Below, piece after piece: positions 40,384 through 49,331 of a DNA stretch of 64,000 nucleotides. This stretch comes from Geminicoccaceae bacterium (GTDB taxonomy: Bacteria; Pseudomonadota; Alphaproteobacteria; Geminicoccales; Geminicoccaceae): the NCBI GenBank assembly GCA_020638495.1, contig JACKIN010000002.1:124001-188000 (forward strand), written 5' to 3'. Position numbers and translations under genes: made by a program. Under the pieces are notes generated by a model. The model worked only from the letters and a program-made list of their open reading frames with translations, did no database searches and was not told the origin of the DNA. Within the stretch, counting starts at the first letter, position 1; the number at the start of each line of letters is the position of its first letter.

Positions 40384-41697
40384 TCAGGGACTGCTTTCGA
40401 CGACGACGGGACGCAACGCGGGCGGCGCGTCGCCGATGCGGTAGGCCTCAGCGATGCGCGCCACCGCCGCTTCGCCGGCCGCCTCGTCCCGCGCGTGCAC
40501 CAGCGCCAGGGGTTCGCCCCGATCGACCTTTCGGCCGGTGCCCAGCACGCCGGAGAGGCCGACGGCCGGGTCGATCGCCTGATCCGGCCGCGTGCGCCCG
40601 CCACCGAGCCCGATGACCGCGAGGCCGAGCTCGCGGGTGCGGATCTCGCGCACATGGCCGGCTGCCGGCGACGGCACCGGCAACTGCACCGGTGCCCGCG
40701 CATGGGCGAGCGCGGACGGGTGCAGCGGGTCGCCGCTGCCGCCGAGGGCGCGGACCATCCGGGCGAACCGATCGGCCGCCGCCCCGCTGTCGAGGCAACC
40801 CTCCAGCACCACCCGCGCCGCCTTCTTATCCGGCGCCAGGTCGACGAGGACGAGAAGCTCGGCACCGAGCGCCAGCGTCACCTCGGCAAGCCGGGGGTCG
40901 CGGGCGTCGCCCTTCAGGAAGGCCACGGCTTCCCCCACCTCGAGCGCGTTGCCGGCCGTCCGGCCCAGGCACTCGTTCATGTCCGTCAGGAGGCTTCGGG
41001 TCGGCAGGCCCGCCGCTGCCGCCACCTCGGCGATGGCCGTGGCGAGGCCCCTTGCGGTGGCGAGGTCGGTCATGAAGGCGCCATTGCCGACCTTGACGTC
41101 CATGAGCAGCCCGGCCGTGCCGACGGCGAGCTTCTTCGCGAGGATGGAGGCGACGATCAAGGGCTCGCTCTCGACCGTCGCCGTGACGTCGCGGATGGCA
41201 TAGAGGCGGCGGTCGGCGGGGGCGAGATCATCGGTCTGGCCGACGATGGCGCAGCCGACCTCGCGCACCACGCGGGCAAACCGGTCGAGGCCGGGGCGGG
41301 TGTCGTAGCCCCGAAAGCTCTCGAGCTTGTCGAGCGTGCCGCCGGTGTGACCGAGGCCCCGGCCGGAGACCATCGGCACGAAGCAGCCGGCGGCGGCCAG
41401 CATGGGGGCCAGGACGAGGCTGACCTTGTCGCCGATGCCGCCCGAGGAATGCTTGTCGACGGCGGGGCCGGGCAGATCGGGCCAGGTGAGGCGTCGCCCC
41501 GAACCGGCCATGGCCCGGGTCAGGGCCGCCGTCTCGGCGCGGTTCATGCCATTCAGCACGACTGCCATGGCGAAGGCGCCGGCCTGCGCGTCGACCAGCG
41601 AGCCGTCGACGATCCCCTGCACCAGCGTCCCGATCTCCTCGGCCCCGAGCGCCTCGCGGTCGCGTTTCTTCCTGATGATCTCCTGCGGCAGGCTCAA
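40384..41697 (-). CDS. deoA: Thymidine phosphorylase
   Basis: 437 aa. Phosphorolyses thymidine/deoxyuridine to base and 2-deoxyribose-1-P. VDKHSSGGIGDKVSLVLAPMLAA is the phosphate-binding loop; SGRGLGHTGGTLDKLES is the family signature; AVGTAGLLMDVKVGNGAFM and ALEVGEAV are also conserved. The start is a TTG at 41697 overlapping the deoC stop (TTGA); no ATG fits. Last gene of the nucleoside operon. Confidence 0.94.
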   Translation of the reverse strand: MSLPQEIIRKKRDREALGAEEIGTLVQGIVDGSLVDAQAGAFAMAVVLNGMNRAETAALTRAMAGSGRRLTWPDLPGPAVDKHSSGGIGDKVSLVLAPMLAAAGCFVPMVSGRGLGHTGGTLDKLESFRGYDTRPGLDRFARVVREVGCAIVGQTDDLAPADRRLYAIRDVTATVESEPLIVASILAKKLAVGTAGLLMDVKVGNGAFMTDLATARGLATAIAEVAAAAGLPTRSLLTDMNECLGRTAGNALEVGEAVAFLKGDARDPRLAEVTLALGAELLVLVDLAPDKKAARVVLEGCLDSGAAADRFARMVRALGGSGDPLHPSALAHARAPVQLPVPSPAAGHVREIRTRELGLAVIGLGGGRTRPDQAIDPAVGLSGVLGTGRKVDRGEPLALVHARDEAAGEAAVARIAEAYRIGDAPPALRPVVVESSP

Positions 41698-42464
41698 GAG
41701 GCGGCACGCCCGGCGAGGTCGGCGAGAAGGCGGGAGGCGCCGAGGCGGAAATGTGCAGGATCGGGCCAGTCGGGGCCCATCACCGTCTCCGCGAGATGGA
41801 GGTAGCGAAGCGCCTCCCCGGCCGTGCGCACGCCGCCCGAGACCTTGACCCCCACCCGACCGCCGGCTTCCTCGGCCACCCTGAGCAGGAGGGCCACCGC
41901 CTCCGGCGTGGCGCCGACGGCGGTCTTGCCGGTCGAGGTCTTGAGGAAGTCGATGCCGGCCATGACGGCGGAGCGGCCGACGGCGGTGATCAGCTCGGGA
42001 CGCTCGAGCCGACCTGTCTCGAGGATCAGCTTGAGCGTGGTCTCTGGCCCGGCAGCGGCCCGGCAGAGCTCGACCAGCTCGCCCGCGAGTCCGACATCGC
42101 CGGCGAGCGCCGCTTCGAGCGGCGCCACCACGTCGACCTCGTCGGCGCCGAGCGCGACGGCCGCCGCCACCTCGTCCGCCGCCCGGGCGAGATCGTCGCC
42201 GCCATGGGGGAAATTGGCGACCGTGGCGAGTCGGACGGGGCTGCCGGCGAGAATGGGTGCCGCCGTCGCCAGCGCCGCCGGCAGGATGCAGAGCGCGGCG
42301 ACACCGTGGTCCACGGCATCCCGGGCCAGGTCGGTGATGGCGTCCGGCGTCTCGTCGCCGGTGAGGCTGGTGAGGTCAATGAGGCCGATGAGCCGGCGGG
42401 CCAGGGCCGGATCGAGGCGGCGGGCGTCGGCCGCGGCGAGGGTCTGTTCGAGGTCAAGCCGCAT
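41694..42464 (-). CDS. deoC: Deoxyribose-phosphate aldolase
   Basis: 256 aa class I aldolase splitting 2-deoxyribose-5-P into acetaldehyde and glyceraldehyde-3-P. Both key Lys residues are visible: the Schiff-base Lys in GIDFLKTSTGKTAVG and the activating Lys in GVKVSGGVRTAGEAL. LIDLTSLTGDET supplies the N-terminal Asp. ATG at 42464 chosen (MRLDLEQTL); it overlaps the end of the upstream gene by 11 bp. Removes the deoxyribose released by DeoA and the PNP domain. A phosphopentomutase is not present in the operon. Confidence 0.93.
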   Translation of the reverse strand: MRLDLEQTLAAADARRLDPALARRLIGLIDLTSLTGDETPDAITDLARDAVDHGVAALCILPAALATAAPILAGSPVRLATVANFPHGGDDLARAADEVAAAVALGADEVDVVAPLEAALAGDVGLAGELVELCRAAAGPETTLKLILETGRLERPELITAVGRSAVMAGIDFLKTSTGKTAVGATPEAVALLLRVAEEAGGRVGVKVSGGVRTAGEALRYLHLAETVMGPDWPDPAHFRLGASRLLADLAGRAAS

Positions 42465-43674
42465 GGGTGGCGATCTCCGGGAGGCTGGCCGTGAGCAGGC
42501 GCTCGAGGTCGCCGGCGGCAGCTTCACCCATGGCCAGCGTCTCGGCATGGCTCAAGGGCGCATCGCGCAGACCGGCCGCGATGTTGGTGACGACCGAAAG
42601 GCCGAGCACCTTCAGGCCCGCATGGCGGGCGAGGATGGCCTCGGGCACTGTCGACATGCCGACCAGATCGGCACCGAGCGCCCGAAACGCGCGGATCTCG
42701 GCCGGCGTCTCGAAGGAGGGGCCGGTGGTCGCGAGATAGACGCCCGAGGCGATCTCCAGCCTCAGGGAGCTGGCGCTGGCGGCGACAATCCCGCGAAGGC
42801 CCGCGTCGTAGACCGCCGACATGTCGGGAAAGCGCGGCCCGTGCCGCTGGTCATTGGGGCCGATCAGCGGATTGGTGCCGAGCATGTTGATGTGGTCGGT
42901 GATGAGCGCGATCGTGCCCGGCCGGATCGCGGCGGCGATGGCGCCGCTGGCATTGGTGAGGATCAGCACCCGCACGCCGACCTCCCGCAGCGCGCGGACC
43001 AGCGTGGCGAGCGTGCCGGTGCCCTGGCCTTCGTAGACATGGACGCGACCCTGCAGCGTGGCGACGGGCACGCCGCCGCAGGTGCCGACGACGAGACGGC
43101 CGACGTGGCCCTCGACCGAGGGGCGGGGGAAGCCCTCGAGCTCGTCATAGCCGACGGCGGTCGGGGCCTCGAGCCGGTCGGCGAAGCCGCCGAGGCCGGA
43201 GCCGAGGACGACGGCGATCTTCGGGAAGCCGTCGCCGAAGCGATCCTTCAGATAGCCGGCGGCGGTGGGCGTCGGCGGGATGCCAGCGCCGAGGGCGAGC
43301 GGGCCGAAGGCATAAGGCAGGAGCTCCCCCATGGTGGCGGTCCGCCTGCCGCCGTCGCTGCCCAGCATGTGCACCGCCGTGTCGCCGGGCGCGAACTCGC
43401 TCAGGAGCTGGCGACAGCCGCCGCAGGGGGCGCAGGGCGCAGCTCCATTGCCGACCACGACGACCTCGGCGATGCGCTGCTCGCCCGCGGCCACCATGGC
43501 GGCCACGGCCGACCGCTCGGCGCAGAGGCCCTGCGGGTAGGCGGCGTTCTCGACGTTGGCGCCGACGAAGACGGCGCCGCTGGCCGTGCGGATGGCGCAG
43601 CCGACGAGGAAGCGCGAATAGGGGGCATAGGCGCGCTCGCGGACGGCGCGGGCGGCGGTCACGAGATCGGTCAT
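42454..43674 (-). CDS. Cytidine deaminase / purine-nucleoside phosphorylase fusion
   Basis: One uninterrupted frame of 406 aa carries two enzymes. Residues 1-130 are cytidine deaminase: NVENAAYPQGLCAERSAVAAM (zinc Cys and catalytic Glu) and PCAPCGGCRQLL (two zinc Cys). Residues about 145-406 are a trimeric-type PNP: VVLGSGLGGFADRL (phosphate loop), VEGHVGRLVVG, LTNASGAIAA, GPSFETPAEIRAFR and MSTVPEAI. The linker (FGPLALGAGIPPTPTAAGYLK) has no in-frame ATG, GTG or TTG; the nearest Met lies inside the deaminase C-terminus. The deaminase ATG overlaps the permease stop (ATGA). Both domains look active. A sequencing error joining two genes is possible but would need to remove a stop and a start. 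Confidence 0.88.
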   Translation of the reverse strand: MTDLVTAARAVRERAYAPYSRFLVGCAIRTASGAVFVGANVENAAYPQGLCAERSAVAAMVAAGEQRIAEVVVVGNGAAPCAPCGGCRQLLSEFAPGDTAVHMLGSDGGRRTATMGELLPYAFGPLALGAGIPPTPTAAGYLKDRFGDGFPKIAVVLGSGLGGFADRLEAPTAVGYDELEGFPRPSVEGHVGRLVVGTCGGVPVATLQGRVHVYEGQGTGTLATLVRALREVGVRVLILTNASGAIAAAIRPGTIALITDHINMLGTNPLIGPNDQRHGPRFPDMSAVYDAGLRGIVAASASSLRLEIASGVYLATTGPSFETPAEIRAFRALGADLVGMSTVPEAILARHAGLKVLGLSVVTNIAAGLRDAPLSHAETLAMGEAAAGDLERLLTASLPEIATHAA

Positions 43675-44645
43675 CGTTCCTTCACATAAGGCTGGCCGAT
43701 CGCCCTGGGCGCCACGGCGCGGCCGACGAAGCCGGCGAGCAGCAGGATGGTCAGGAGATAGGGGAGCGCCTGGATCGCCTGGGTCGGGATCTCGCCGATC
43801 AGGGGCAGCTCGACGCCCTGCAGCCGGGCCTGGACGGCATCGGCGAAGGCGAAGAGCAGGCAGGCGAGGACGGCGGGCACGGGCCGCCACTTGCCGAAGA
43901 TGAGGGCGGCCAGCGCCAGATAGCCGCGGCCGGCGCTCATGTCGCGGGTGAAGCCGGCACCCTGGGCGATCGAGAGATAGGCGCCGGCGATGCCGGCGAG
44001 CAGGCCGGTCACCATCAGGGCGCGGTAGCGCATGCCGTCGACCGAGATGCCGGCGGTGTCGACAGCGCTCGGGTTCTCGCCGACGGCCCGCAGGCGCAGG
44101 CCGAAGCGCGTCCTGTAGACCACCCAGGCGACGATCGGGATGGAGACGGCGGCGACATAGACGAGGAGGTTATGGTCGCTCACCACCTCCGCATAGAACG
44201 GGCCGATCAACGGGATGCTTCGTGCGGCCTCGGCGAAGGGCAGCTCGATCGGCAGGAAGCGGGCATCCTCGCCGCTCACCGGCACCCGCCCCGCCTGGCG
44301 GAACCAGGCATCGGCGAGCACCGGCCCGAGCCCGGCGACGGCGATGTTGATGGCCATGCCGGAGACCACCTGGTCGCCCTTGTGGGTGATGCTGGCGAAG
44401 CCGTGCAGCATGGCGAGCGACCAGGAGACGGCGATCGCCGCCACGAGCCCGACCCAGGCCGAGCCGCTGACAGCGGCCGCCGCCGCGGCGGCGAAGGCGG
44501 CGCCCAGCATCTTGCCCTCGAGGCCGATGTCGACCACGCCGCTGCGCTCGGCGAAGAGCCCGGCCATCGCACAGAGCACGAGCGGCGTGGCCAGCCGGAC
44601 GGTGCTGGCGGTCAGGAGCAGGACCTGGGTGGCCAGCTCCTCCAT
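43671..44645 (-). CDS. Nucleoside ABC transporter permease (second subunit)
   Basis: 324 aa, about nine helices. Family features: LATPLVLCAMAGLFAERSGVVDIGLEGKMLGAAFAAA at the N-terminus and RFGLRLRAVGENPSAVDTAGI (EAA-like ATPase-docking loop) near residue 190. Matches the YufQ/NupC side of BMP-linked nucleoside importers. It ends four bases into the deaminase-PNP gene and starts 3 nt after the other permease. Confidence 0.92.
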   Translation of the reverse strand: MEELATQVLLLTASTVRLATPLVLCAMAGLFAERSGVVDIGLEGKMLGAAFAAAAAAAVSGSAWVGLVAAIAVSWSLAMLHGFASITHKGDQVVSGMAINIAVAGLGPVLADAWFRQAGRVPVSGEDARFLPIELPFAEAARSIPLIGPFYAEVVSDHNLLVYVAAVSIPIVAWVVYRTRFGLRLRAVGENPSAVDTAGISVDGMRYRALMVTGLLAGIAGAYLSIAQGAGFTRDMSAGRGYLALAALIFGKWRPVPAVLACLLFAFADAVQARLQGVELPLIGEIPTQAIQALPYLLTILLLAGFVGRAVAPRAIGQPYVKER

Positions 44646-44648
44646 CGC

Positions 44649-45755
44649 TCAGGCGACCGCCGCGGCGGGCAGGGCCGGCCGGGCGAAGCGGGCCTCGAGC
44701 CAGGGACGGAACATGTGCTCGAGGGCGCCGGCGAAAAGGATGACCAGCCCCTGGATCACGACCACCATGTCCTTGTTGATCTTCGGCATGTCGAAGGCGA
44801 GCTCCGAGCCGCCCTGGTAGAGGGCGCCGAAGAGCAGGGCGGCGAGGACGATGCCGATCGGGTGGTTGCGTCCCATCAAGGCGACCGCGATGCCGACGAA
44901 GCCGTAGCCGCCGGTGAAGCCGAGCGTCAGGCGATGCTGGGCGCCCAGCACCTCGTTCAGCGACATGAGGCCGGCGAGAGCGCCCGAGAGCGTCATGGCG
45001 ATCATGATCTGCCGGGCCGGCGAGATGCCGCCATAGACGGCGGCCGGCTCGCTCCGGCCGACCACGCGCATCTCGTAGCCGGCGCGCGTCTTCCAGATGA
45101 AGAGCCAGTAGAGGACGCAGCAGACGAGCGCCAGGAGGAGCGCCGCGTTCAGCGGCGAGCGGCCGATATCGTAGCCGAGGTCGCGGAGCACGGTGGAGAG
45201 CTGCGGCAGCCACATGCGCTCGTCGAAGGTCATGCTCTCCGGGATCTGCTGGCCCGGGCGGCGCAGCGGGTTGACCAGGAGATAGGTCATCAGCGAGGCG
45301 GCGATGAAGTTGAGCATGATGGTCGTGATGACCGTGTGGCTGCCGCGCCGGGCCTGCAGCCAGCCCGGGATGAAGCCCCAGGCGCCACCGAACGCCGCCG
45401 CCGCCATGATGCCGACCACGAGGCCGATCGGCGCCGGCCAGTGGCCGAGCCAGATGCCGGCGAGGCCGACCCCGAGGCCGCCGATATAGGCCTGGCCCTC
45501 GCCGCCGATATTGAAGAGCCCGCACTGGAAGGCGAGGGCGACGGCGAGCCCGGTGAAGATGAAGTTGGTCGCGTAGAAGAAGGTGTAGCCGACCGCCTCG
45601 CCATAGCCGAAGGCGCCGAAGACCAGGAGCCGCATGGCCGCGAACGGATTCTCGCCGAGGACGACCACGATCAGCCCGGCGACGAGGAAGGCCATGCCGA
45701 GGTTCAGCAGCGGCAGGAGCCCGAAATTGACCCAGGGTGGCAGCTTCGTCGGCAT
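44649..45755 (-). CDS. Nucleoside ABC transporter permease (first subunit)
   Basis: 368 aa integral membrane protein of the BMP-linked family (YufP/NupB-type). ALAFQCGLFNIGGEGQAYIGGLG and ARRGSHTVITTIMLNFIAASLMTYL are diagnostic, and TRAGYEMRVVGRSEPAAVYGGIS is the ATPase-contact loop. ATG at 45755 overlaps the ATPase stop (ATGA). Confidence 0.93.
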   Translation of the reverse strand: MPTKLPPWVNFGLLPLLNLGMAFLVAGLIVVVLGENPFAAMRLLVFGAFGYGEAVGYTFFYATNFIFTGLAVALAFQCGLFNIGGEGQAYIGGLGVGLAGIWLGHWPAPIGLVVGIMAAAAFGGAWGFIPGWLQARRGSHTVITTIMLNFIAASLMTYLLVNPLRRPGQQIPESMTFDERMWLPQLSTVLRDLGYDIGRSPLNAALLLALVCCVLYWLFIWKTRAGYEMRVVGRSEPAAVYGGISPARQIMIAMTLSGALAGLMSLNEVLGAQHRLTLGFTGGYGFVGIAVALMGRNHPIGIVLAALLFGALYQGGSELAFDMPKINKDMVVVIQGLVILFAGALEHMFRPWLEARFARPALPAAAVA

Positions 45756-47302
45756 CAGGCGGCCTCGTTGCTGATGCCGGCCATCAGCAGGCCGAGGCCG
45801 CGGGCGGTGGCCTCGGCCTGGTCGACCTCGCCGGTGATCGTGCCGTCGAACATGACGATGATCCGGTCCGCCAGCGACATGATCTCGTCGAGCTCGACCG
45901 AGACCAGGAGGATGGCCTTGCCGGCGTCGCGCATGGCGACCAGCCGCTTGTGGATGAACTCGATGGCGCCGATGTCGACGCCCCGGGTCGGCTGGCCGAC
46001 GAGCAGGAGGTCCGGGTCGTGCTCCATCTCGCGGGCGAGCACGAGCTTCTGCTGGTTGCCGCCGGAGAACGAGGTCGCCTGGAGATGCGGGGCTGCCGGC
46101 CGGACGTCGTAGCCCTGCATCCAGTCCAGGCATCTGGCGATGATGCTGCGCTTCTTGAGAAAGCCGTGCTCGGCATAGGCCGGGAGAAGCTGATAGCCCA
46201 GGATCGCGTTCTCGTAGGCCGGGAAGCCGCGCACGAGGCCCATCCTGAGCCGGTCCTCGGGCACGTGGCCGAGCTTCTTCAGGCGGCAGTCGGCGGCATC
46301 GGCCAGGGGCTCGCCGTGCAGCAGCACGCGACCACCACTCGGCCGCCTGATGCCGGAGAGCGCTTCGAGCAGCTCCGACTGGCCGTTGCCGGCGACCCCG
46401 GCGATGCCCACGATCTCGCCGGCGCGGACGGTGAAGCTCACGTCCTTGACCCGGCGCACGCCCTGCTCGTCGACCACCTCGAGATGCTCCACCTCGAGCA
46501 CCGGCGAGCCGGGCCGGGCCGGTTGCTTGTCGACCCGAAGGAGGACCTTGCGGCCGACCATGAGCTCGGCCAGCTCCTCGGTGGTCGTGTCGGCGGTGCG
46601 CCGGTGGGCCACCATCGCCCCCTGGCGCATGACGCTGACCGTGTCGGTCGCAGCCATGATCTCGCGGAGCTTGTGGGTGATCAGGATGACGGTCCGGCCC
46701 TGCTCCTTCAGGTTGCGCAGGATGCGGAAGAGGTGGTCGGCCTCCTGCGGGGTCAGCACGCCGGTCGGCTCGTCGAGGATCAGGACACGGGCGCCGCGGA
46801 AGAGGGCCTTGAGGATCTCGACCCGCTGCTGGATGCCGACCGGCAGGTCGGCGATCCGCGCATCGATGTCGACCTCGAGCGCATAGTCCTGCTCGAGCCG
46901 GAGCAGCGCCTCGCGCGCCCTGGCCTTGCCGGCCTTGAGCGTCCAGCCGCCTTCGGCGCCGAGCAGGATGTTCTCGAGCACGGTGAACGGCTCGACCAGC
47001 ATGAAGTGCTGGTGGACCATGCCGATGCCGGCCTCGATCGCATCCTCGGGCGAGCGGATGGCCCGCTCCTCGCCGTCCACCCGGATGATGCCGGAATCGG
47101 CCTGGTAGAAGCCGTAGACGATGTTCATCAGCGTCGACTTGCCGGCGCCGTTCTCGCCGACGATGCCGTGGATGGTGCCGGCCTCGACCGTCAGATGGAT
47201 GTCGTCGTTGGCGTGGACCGGGCCGAACGACTTGTCGATGCCCAAGAGCTCGATGGCCGGCGGCGCCCCGCTCGTGCGCCCGTCGCCGCCGGCCCCGGAC
47301 AT
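45755..47302 (-). CDS. Nucleoside ABC transporter, duplicated ATP-binding protein
   Basis: 515 aa with two ABC domains in tandem. Domain 1: Walker A GENGAGKST, Q-loop HQHFMLVE, Walker B VLILDEPTGVLTP; its signature is LPVGIQQRVEI, a degenerate form usual in this family. Domain 2: a degenerate Walker A (AGVAGNGQSELLEAL), signature SFSGGNQQKLVLAREM, Walker B LLLVGQPTRGVD. This asymmetry is typical of sugar/nucleoside importers of the RbsA/YufO type. It follows the binding-protein gene by 14 nt. Confidence 0.94.
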   Translation of the reverse strand: MSGAGGDGRTSGAPPAIELLGIDKSFGPVHANDDIHLTVEAGTIHGIVGENGAGKSTLMNIVYGFYQADSGIIRVDGEERAIRSPEDAIEAGIGMVHQHFMLVEPFTVLENILLGAEGGWTLKAGKARAREALLRLEQDYALEVDIDARIADLPVGIQQRVEILKALFRGARVLILDEPTGVLTPQEADHLFRILRNLKEQGRTVILITHKLREIMAATDTVSVMRQGAMVAHRRTADTTTEELAELMVGRKVLLRVDKQPARPGSPVLEVEHLEVVDEQGVRRVKDVSFTVRAGEIVGIAGVAGNGQSELLEALSGIRRPSGGRVLLHGEPLADAADCRLKKLGHVPEDRLRMGLVRGFPAYENAILGYQLLPAYAEHGFLKKRSIIARCLDWMQGYDVRPAAPHLQATSFSGGNQQKLVLAREMEHDPDLLLVGQPTRGVDIGAIEFIHKRLVAMRDAGKAILLVSVELDEIMSLADRIIVMFDGTITGEVDQAEATARGLGLLMAGISNEAA

Positions 47303-47316
47303 GCTGCCTGCTGCCG

Positions 47317-48321
47317 TCAGTTCTGGGTCGAGTAGTAGTCCTCGACGACGATCTCGCCGGCCACGATCTTGGCCTTGGCGTCCTCGATCGCGGCTTCCAT
47401 CTCGGGCGTGATCAGTGCTCGGTTGTTTTCGTCGATGGCGAAGCCGACACCGTCCTCGGCGAGCCCGAGCGACTGGGCACCCGGCTGCCAGGTGCCGTCC
47501 ATCGAATCCTTGAAGGCATTGTAGACGGCAACGTCGACCCGCTTCAGCATCGAGGTCAGCACGCTGCCCGGATGCAGGTGGTTCTGGTTGCTGTCCACGC
47601 CGATCGAGAGCTTGTCGCGGTCGGCCGCGGCCTGCAGCACGCCGAGCCCGGTGGCACCCGCGGCGGCGTAGACCACGTCCACGCCCTGGTCGAACTGGCC
47701 GATCGCCAGCTCGCCGCCCTTGCCCGGGTCGTTCCAGGCGGCCGGCGTCGTGCCGGTCATGTTGACGAGCACCTCGGCATCGGGATTCACGTAGTGGACG
47801 CCCTGCTCGTAGCCGTGGGCGAAGTTGCGGATCAGCGGGATGTCCATGCCGCCGACGAAGCCCACCTTGCCGGTCTTTGAGGCCATGGCGGCGGCCATGC
47901 CGACGAGGAACGAGCCCTCGTGCTCCTTGAAGACGACCGACTGGACGTTCGGCTGATCGACCACCGCATCGATGATGGTGAACTCGATATCGGGGTTGTC
48001 GGGGGCCACCGTCTCGAGCGGGGTCGCGTTCTGGAAGCCGACGACCACGACGATCGTGGCGCCGTTGCGGACCATGCGGCGCATCGCCTGCTCGCGCTGC
48101 GCCTCCTGGGTGACCTCGAACTCGAGATACTCGATGCCGGTCTCTTCCTTGAACCGCTCGGCACCATTGTAGGCGGCCTCGTTGAACGACTTGTCGAACT
48201 TGCCGCCCATGTCGAAGATGACCGCCGGCTTGAAGTCCTGCGCCGCAGCCGTGCCGGCCATCAATGCCAAAGCCAGCATTGCGAGACCGAAGCCGCTCTT
48301 CCCCGTCCTGCCCATGGTCAT
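47317..48321 (-). CDS. BMP-family nucleoside-binding lipoprotein/periplasmic protein
   Basis: 334 aa BMP/PnrA-type substrate-binding protein. A Sec signal (FGLAMLALALMAGTAAAQ) is followed by the hallmark FDMGGKFDKSFNEAAYNGAERF and later VGFVGGMDIPLIRNFAHGYEQGV and VVYAAAGATGLGVLQAA. There is no lipobox Cys, so it is likely free in the periplasm. It is the first gene of the operon that ends in deoA, which fits purine/pyrimidine nucleoside capture. Confidence 0.93.
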   Translation of the reverse strand: MTMGRTGKSGFGLAMLALALMAGTAAAQDFKPAVIFDMGGKFDKSFNEAAYNGAERFKEETGIEYLEFEVTQEAQREQAMRRMVRNGATIVVVVGFQNATPLETVAPDNPDIEFTIIDAVVDQPNVQSVVFKEHEGSFLVGMAAAMASKTGKVGFVGGMDIPLIRNFAHGYEQGVHYVNPDAEVLVNMTGTTPAAWNDPGKGGELAIGQFDQGVDVVYAAAGATGLGVLQAAADRDKLSIGVDSNQNHLHPGSVLTSMLKRVDVAVYNAFKDSMDGTWQPGAQSLGLAEDGVGFAIDENNRALITPEMEAAIEDAKAKIVAGEIVVEDYYSTQN

Positions 48322-48405
48322 TGCCTCACCCTTCGGGAGATCCCCTATTTCGGGAAAAACCCTAGGCGAGGTGCCGGCAAATGCAAGCAGGTTCGCTTTG
48401 GCCCC

Positions 48406-49323
48406 TCAGCCGGCTTTCGGGCACCGCCATTCCGCCGGGGCGACGGTATCGCCGTCGATCCAGGCGAGGATGTCCCGCCAGACGGTCTCGGCCTGCAGGT
48501 CGCGCAGGAGGAGGTGCCAGCCATTCTCGTAGGCGATGGCATGGCAGACGGCCGGATCGACGAGCCCGACGAAGCTGCGGATGGCTTCCGGCGGAATGAT
48601 CTCGTCGCGCTCGCCCAGCAGGATCAGCACGGGCACGTCGAGCTTGCCGGCATCCTGTCGCGCCTCGTCCATCAGCCGCACCAGGCCGGCGATGGCGTCG
48701 AGCCGCGTTTCCTTGATGAGCATGGGATCGCGACCCATGGCGATGAGTGCTTCGTCATTGTCGCTCGCCCGGACCCCGAGCCCGCGCCCGGTCAGGGTCC
48801 AGCCCGGCGCCATGCCGGCCGCGACCTCCAGCACCAGGCGATAGAAGCCATTGAAGCTGGTGTCGCCCCAGACCGCCGGGCTCACCAGGATGACGCCGTC
48901 GACCGGCGGCAGGTCACCCTGCCCGAGCGCCACCACGGCGACCGCCGCCCCCATGCTCTCGCCGAGGACGTAGAGCGGCGTGCCCGGCCAGTCGCGGTGC
49001 AGCTCGGCGACGCGCCGGGCCAGGTCCCGGGCCAGCGCCTCGCTGCCCGGCCAGAGCCCGCGGTTCGGGTTGGCGCCGAAGCCCTGCTGGTCGAAGGACT
49101 CGACGCGGTAGCCTCGGGCGGCGGCAAAGGTGGCGAAATCGGCGAAGGCGTGGCGATAGTCGTTGAAGCCGTGCAGCGCCAGGATGACGGCGCGGGGCGG
49201 TTCCTCCGTCGTGGCCCAGACCTCGGCGGGGCGGGGCGCCGGCGGCAACGGGTGCAGCGTGCTGCCGCAGGCAGCGACGATGGTGCAGCAGAAGAGGGCG
49301 AACGCGGCCCGGCAGTCCTGCAA
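48406..49323 (-). CDS. Alpha/beta hydrolase (lysophospholipase-like), lipoprotein
   Basis: About 305 aa. N-terminal lipoprotein signal with lipobox IVAAC, then an alpha/beta hydrolase fold: oxyanion region ALHGFNDYRHAF, nucleophile elbow VLGESMGAAVAV, Asp in LLGERDEIIPP and His in ENGWHLLLRD. It resembles monoacylglycerol lipases (serine aminopeptidase S33 group) anchored to the envelope. No ATG is available; a TTG at 49323, 9 nt after the gluQ stop, fits the signal peptide best. Confidence 0.8.
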   Translation of the reverse strand: MQDCRAAFALFCCTIVAACGSTLHPLPPAPRPAEVWATTEEPPRAVILALHGFNDYRHAFADFATFAAARGYRVESFDQQGFGANPNRGLWPGSEALARDLARRVAELHRDWPGTPLYVLGESMGAAVAVVALGQGDLPPVDGVILVSPAVWGDTSFNGFYRLVLEVAAGMAPGWTLTGRGLGVRASDNDEALIAMGRDPMLIKETRLDAIAGLVRLMDEARQDAGKLDVPVLILLGERDEIIPPEAIRSFVGLVDPAVCHAIAYENGWHLLLRDLQAETVWRDILAWIDGDTVAPAEWRCPKAG

Positions 49324-49331
49324 GGTCGGCG

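Noticed and set aside
43675..43890. A longer N-terminus for the deaminase-PNP fusion
   Set aside because: The added 72 residues are the permease gene read in another frame; the ATG at 43674 begins the cytidine deaminase domain and overlaps the permease stop.
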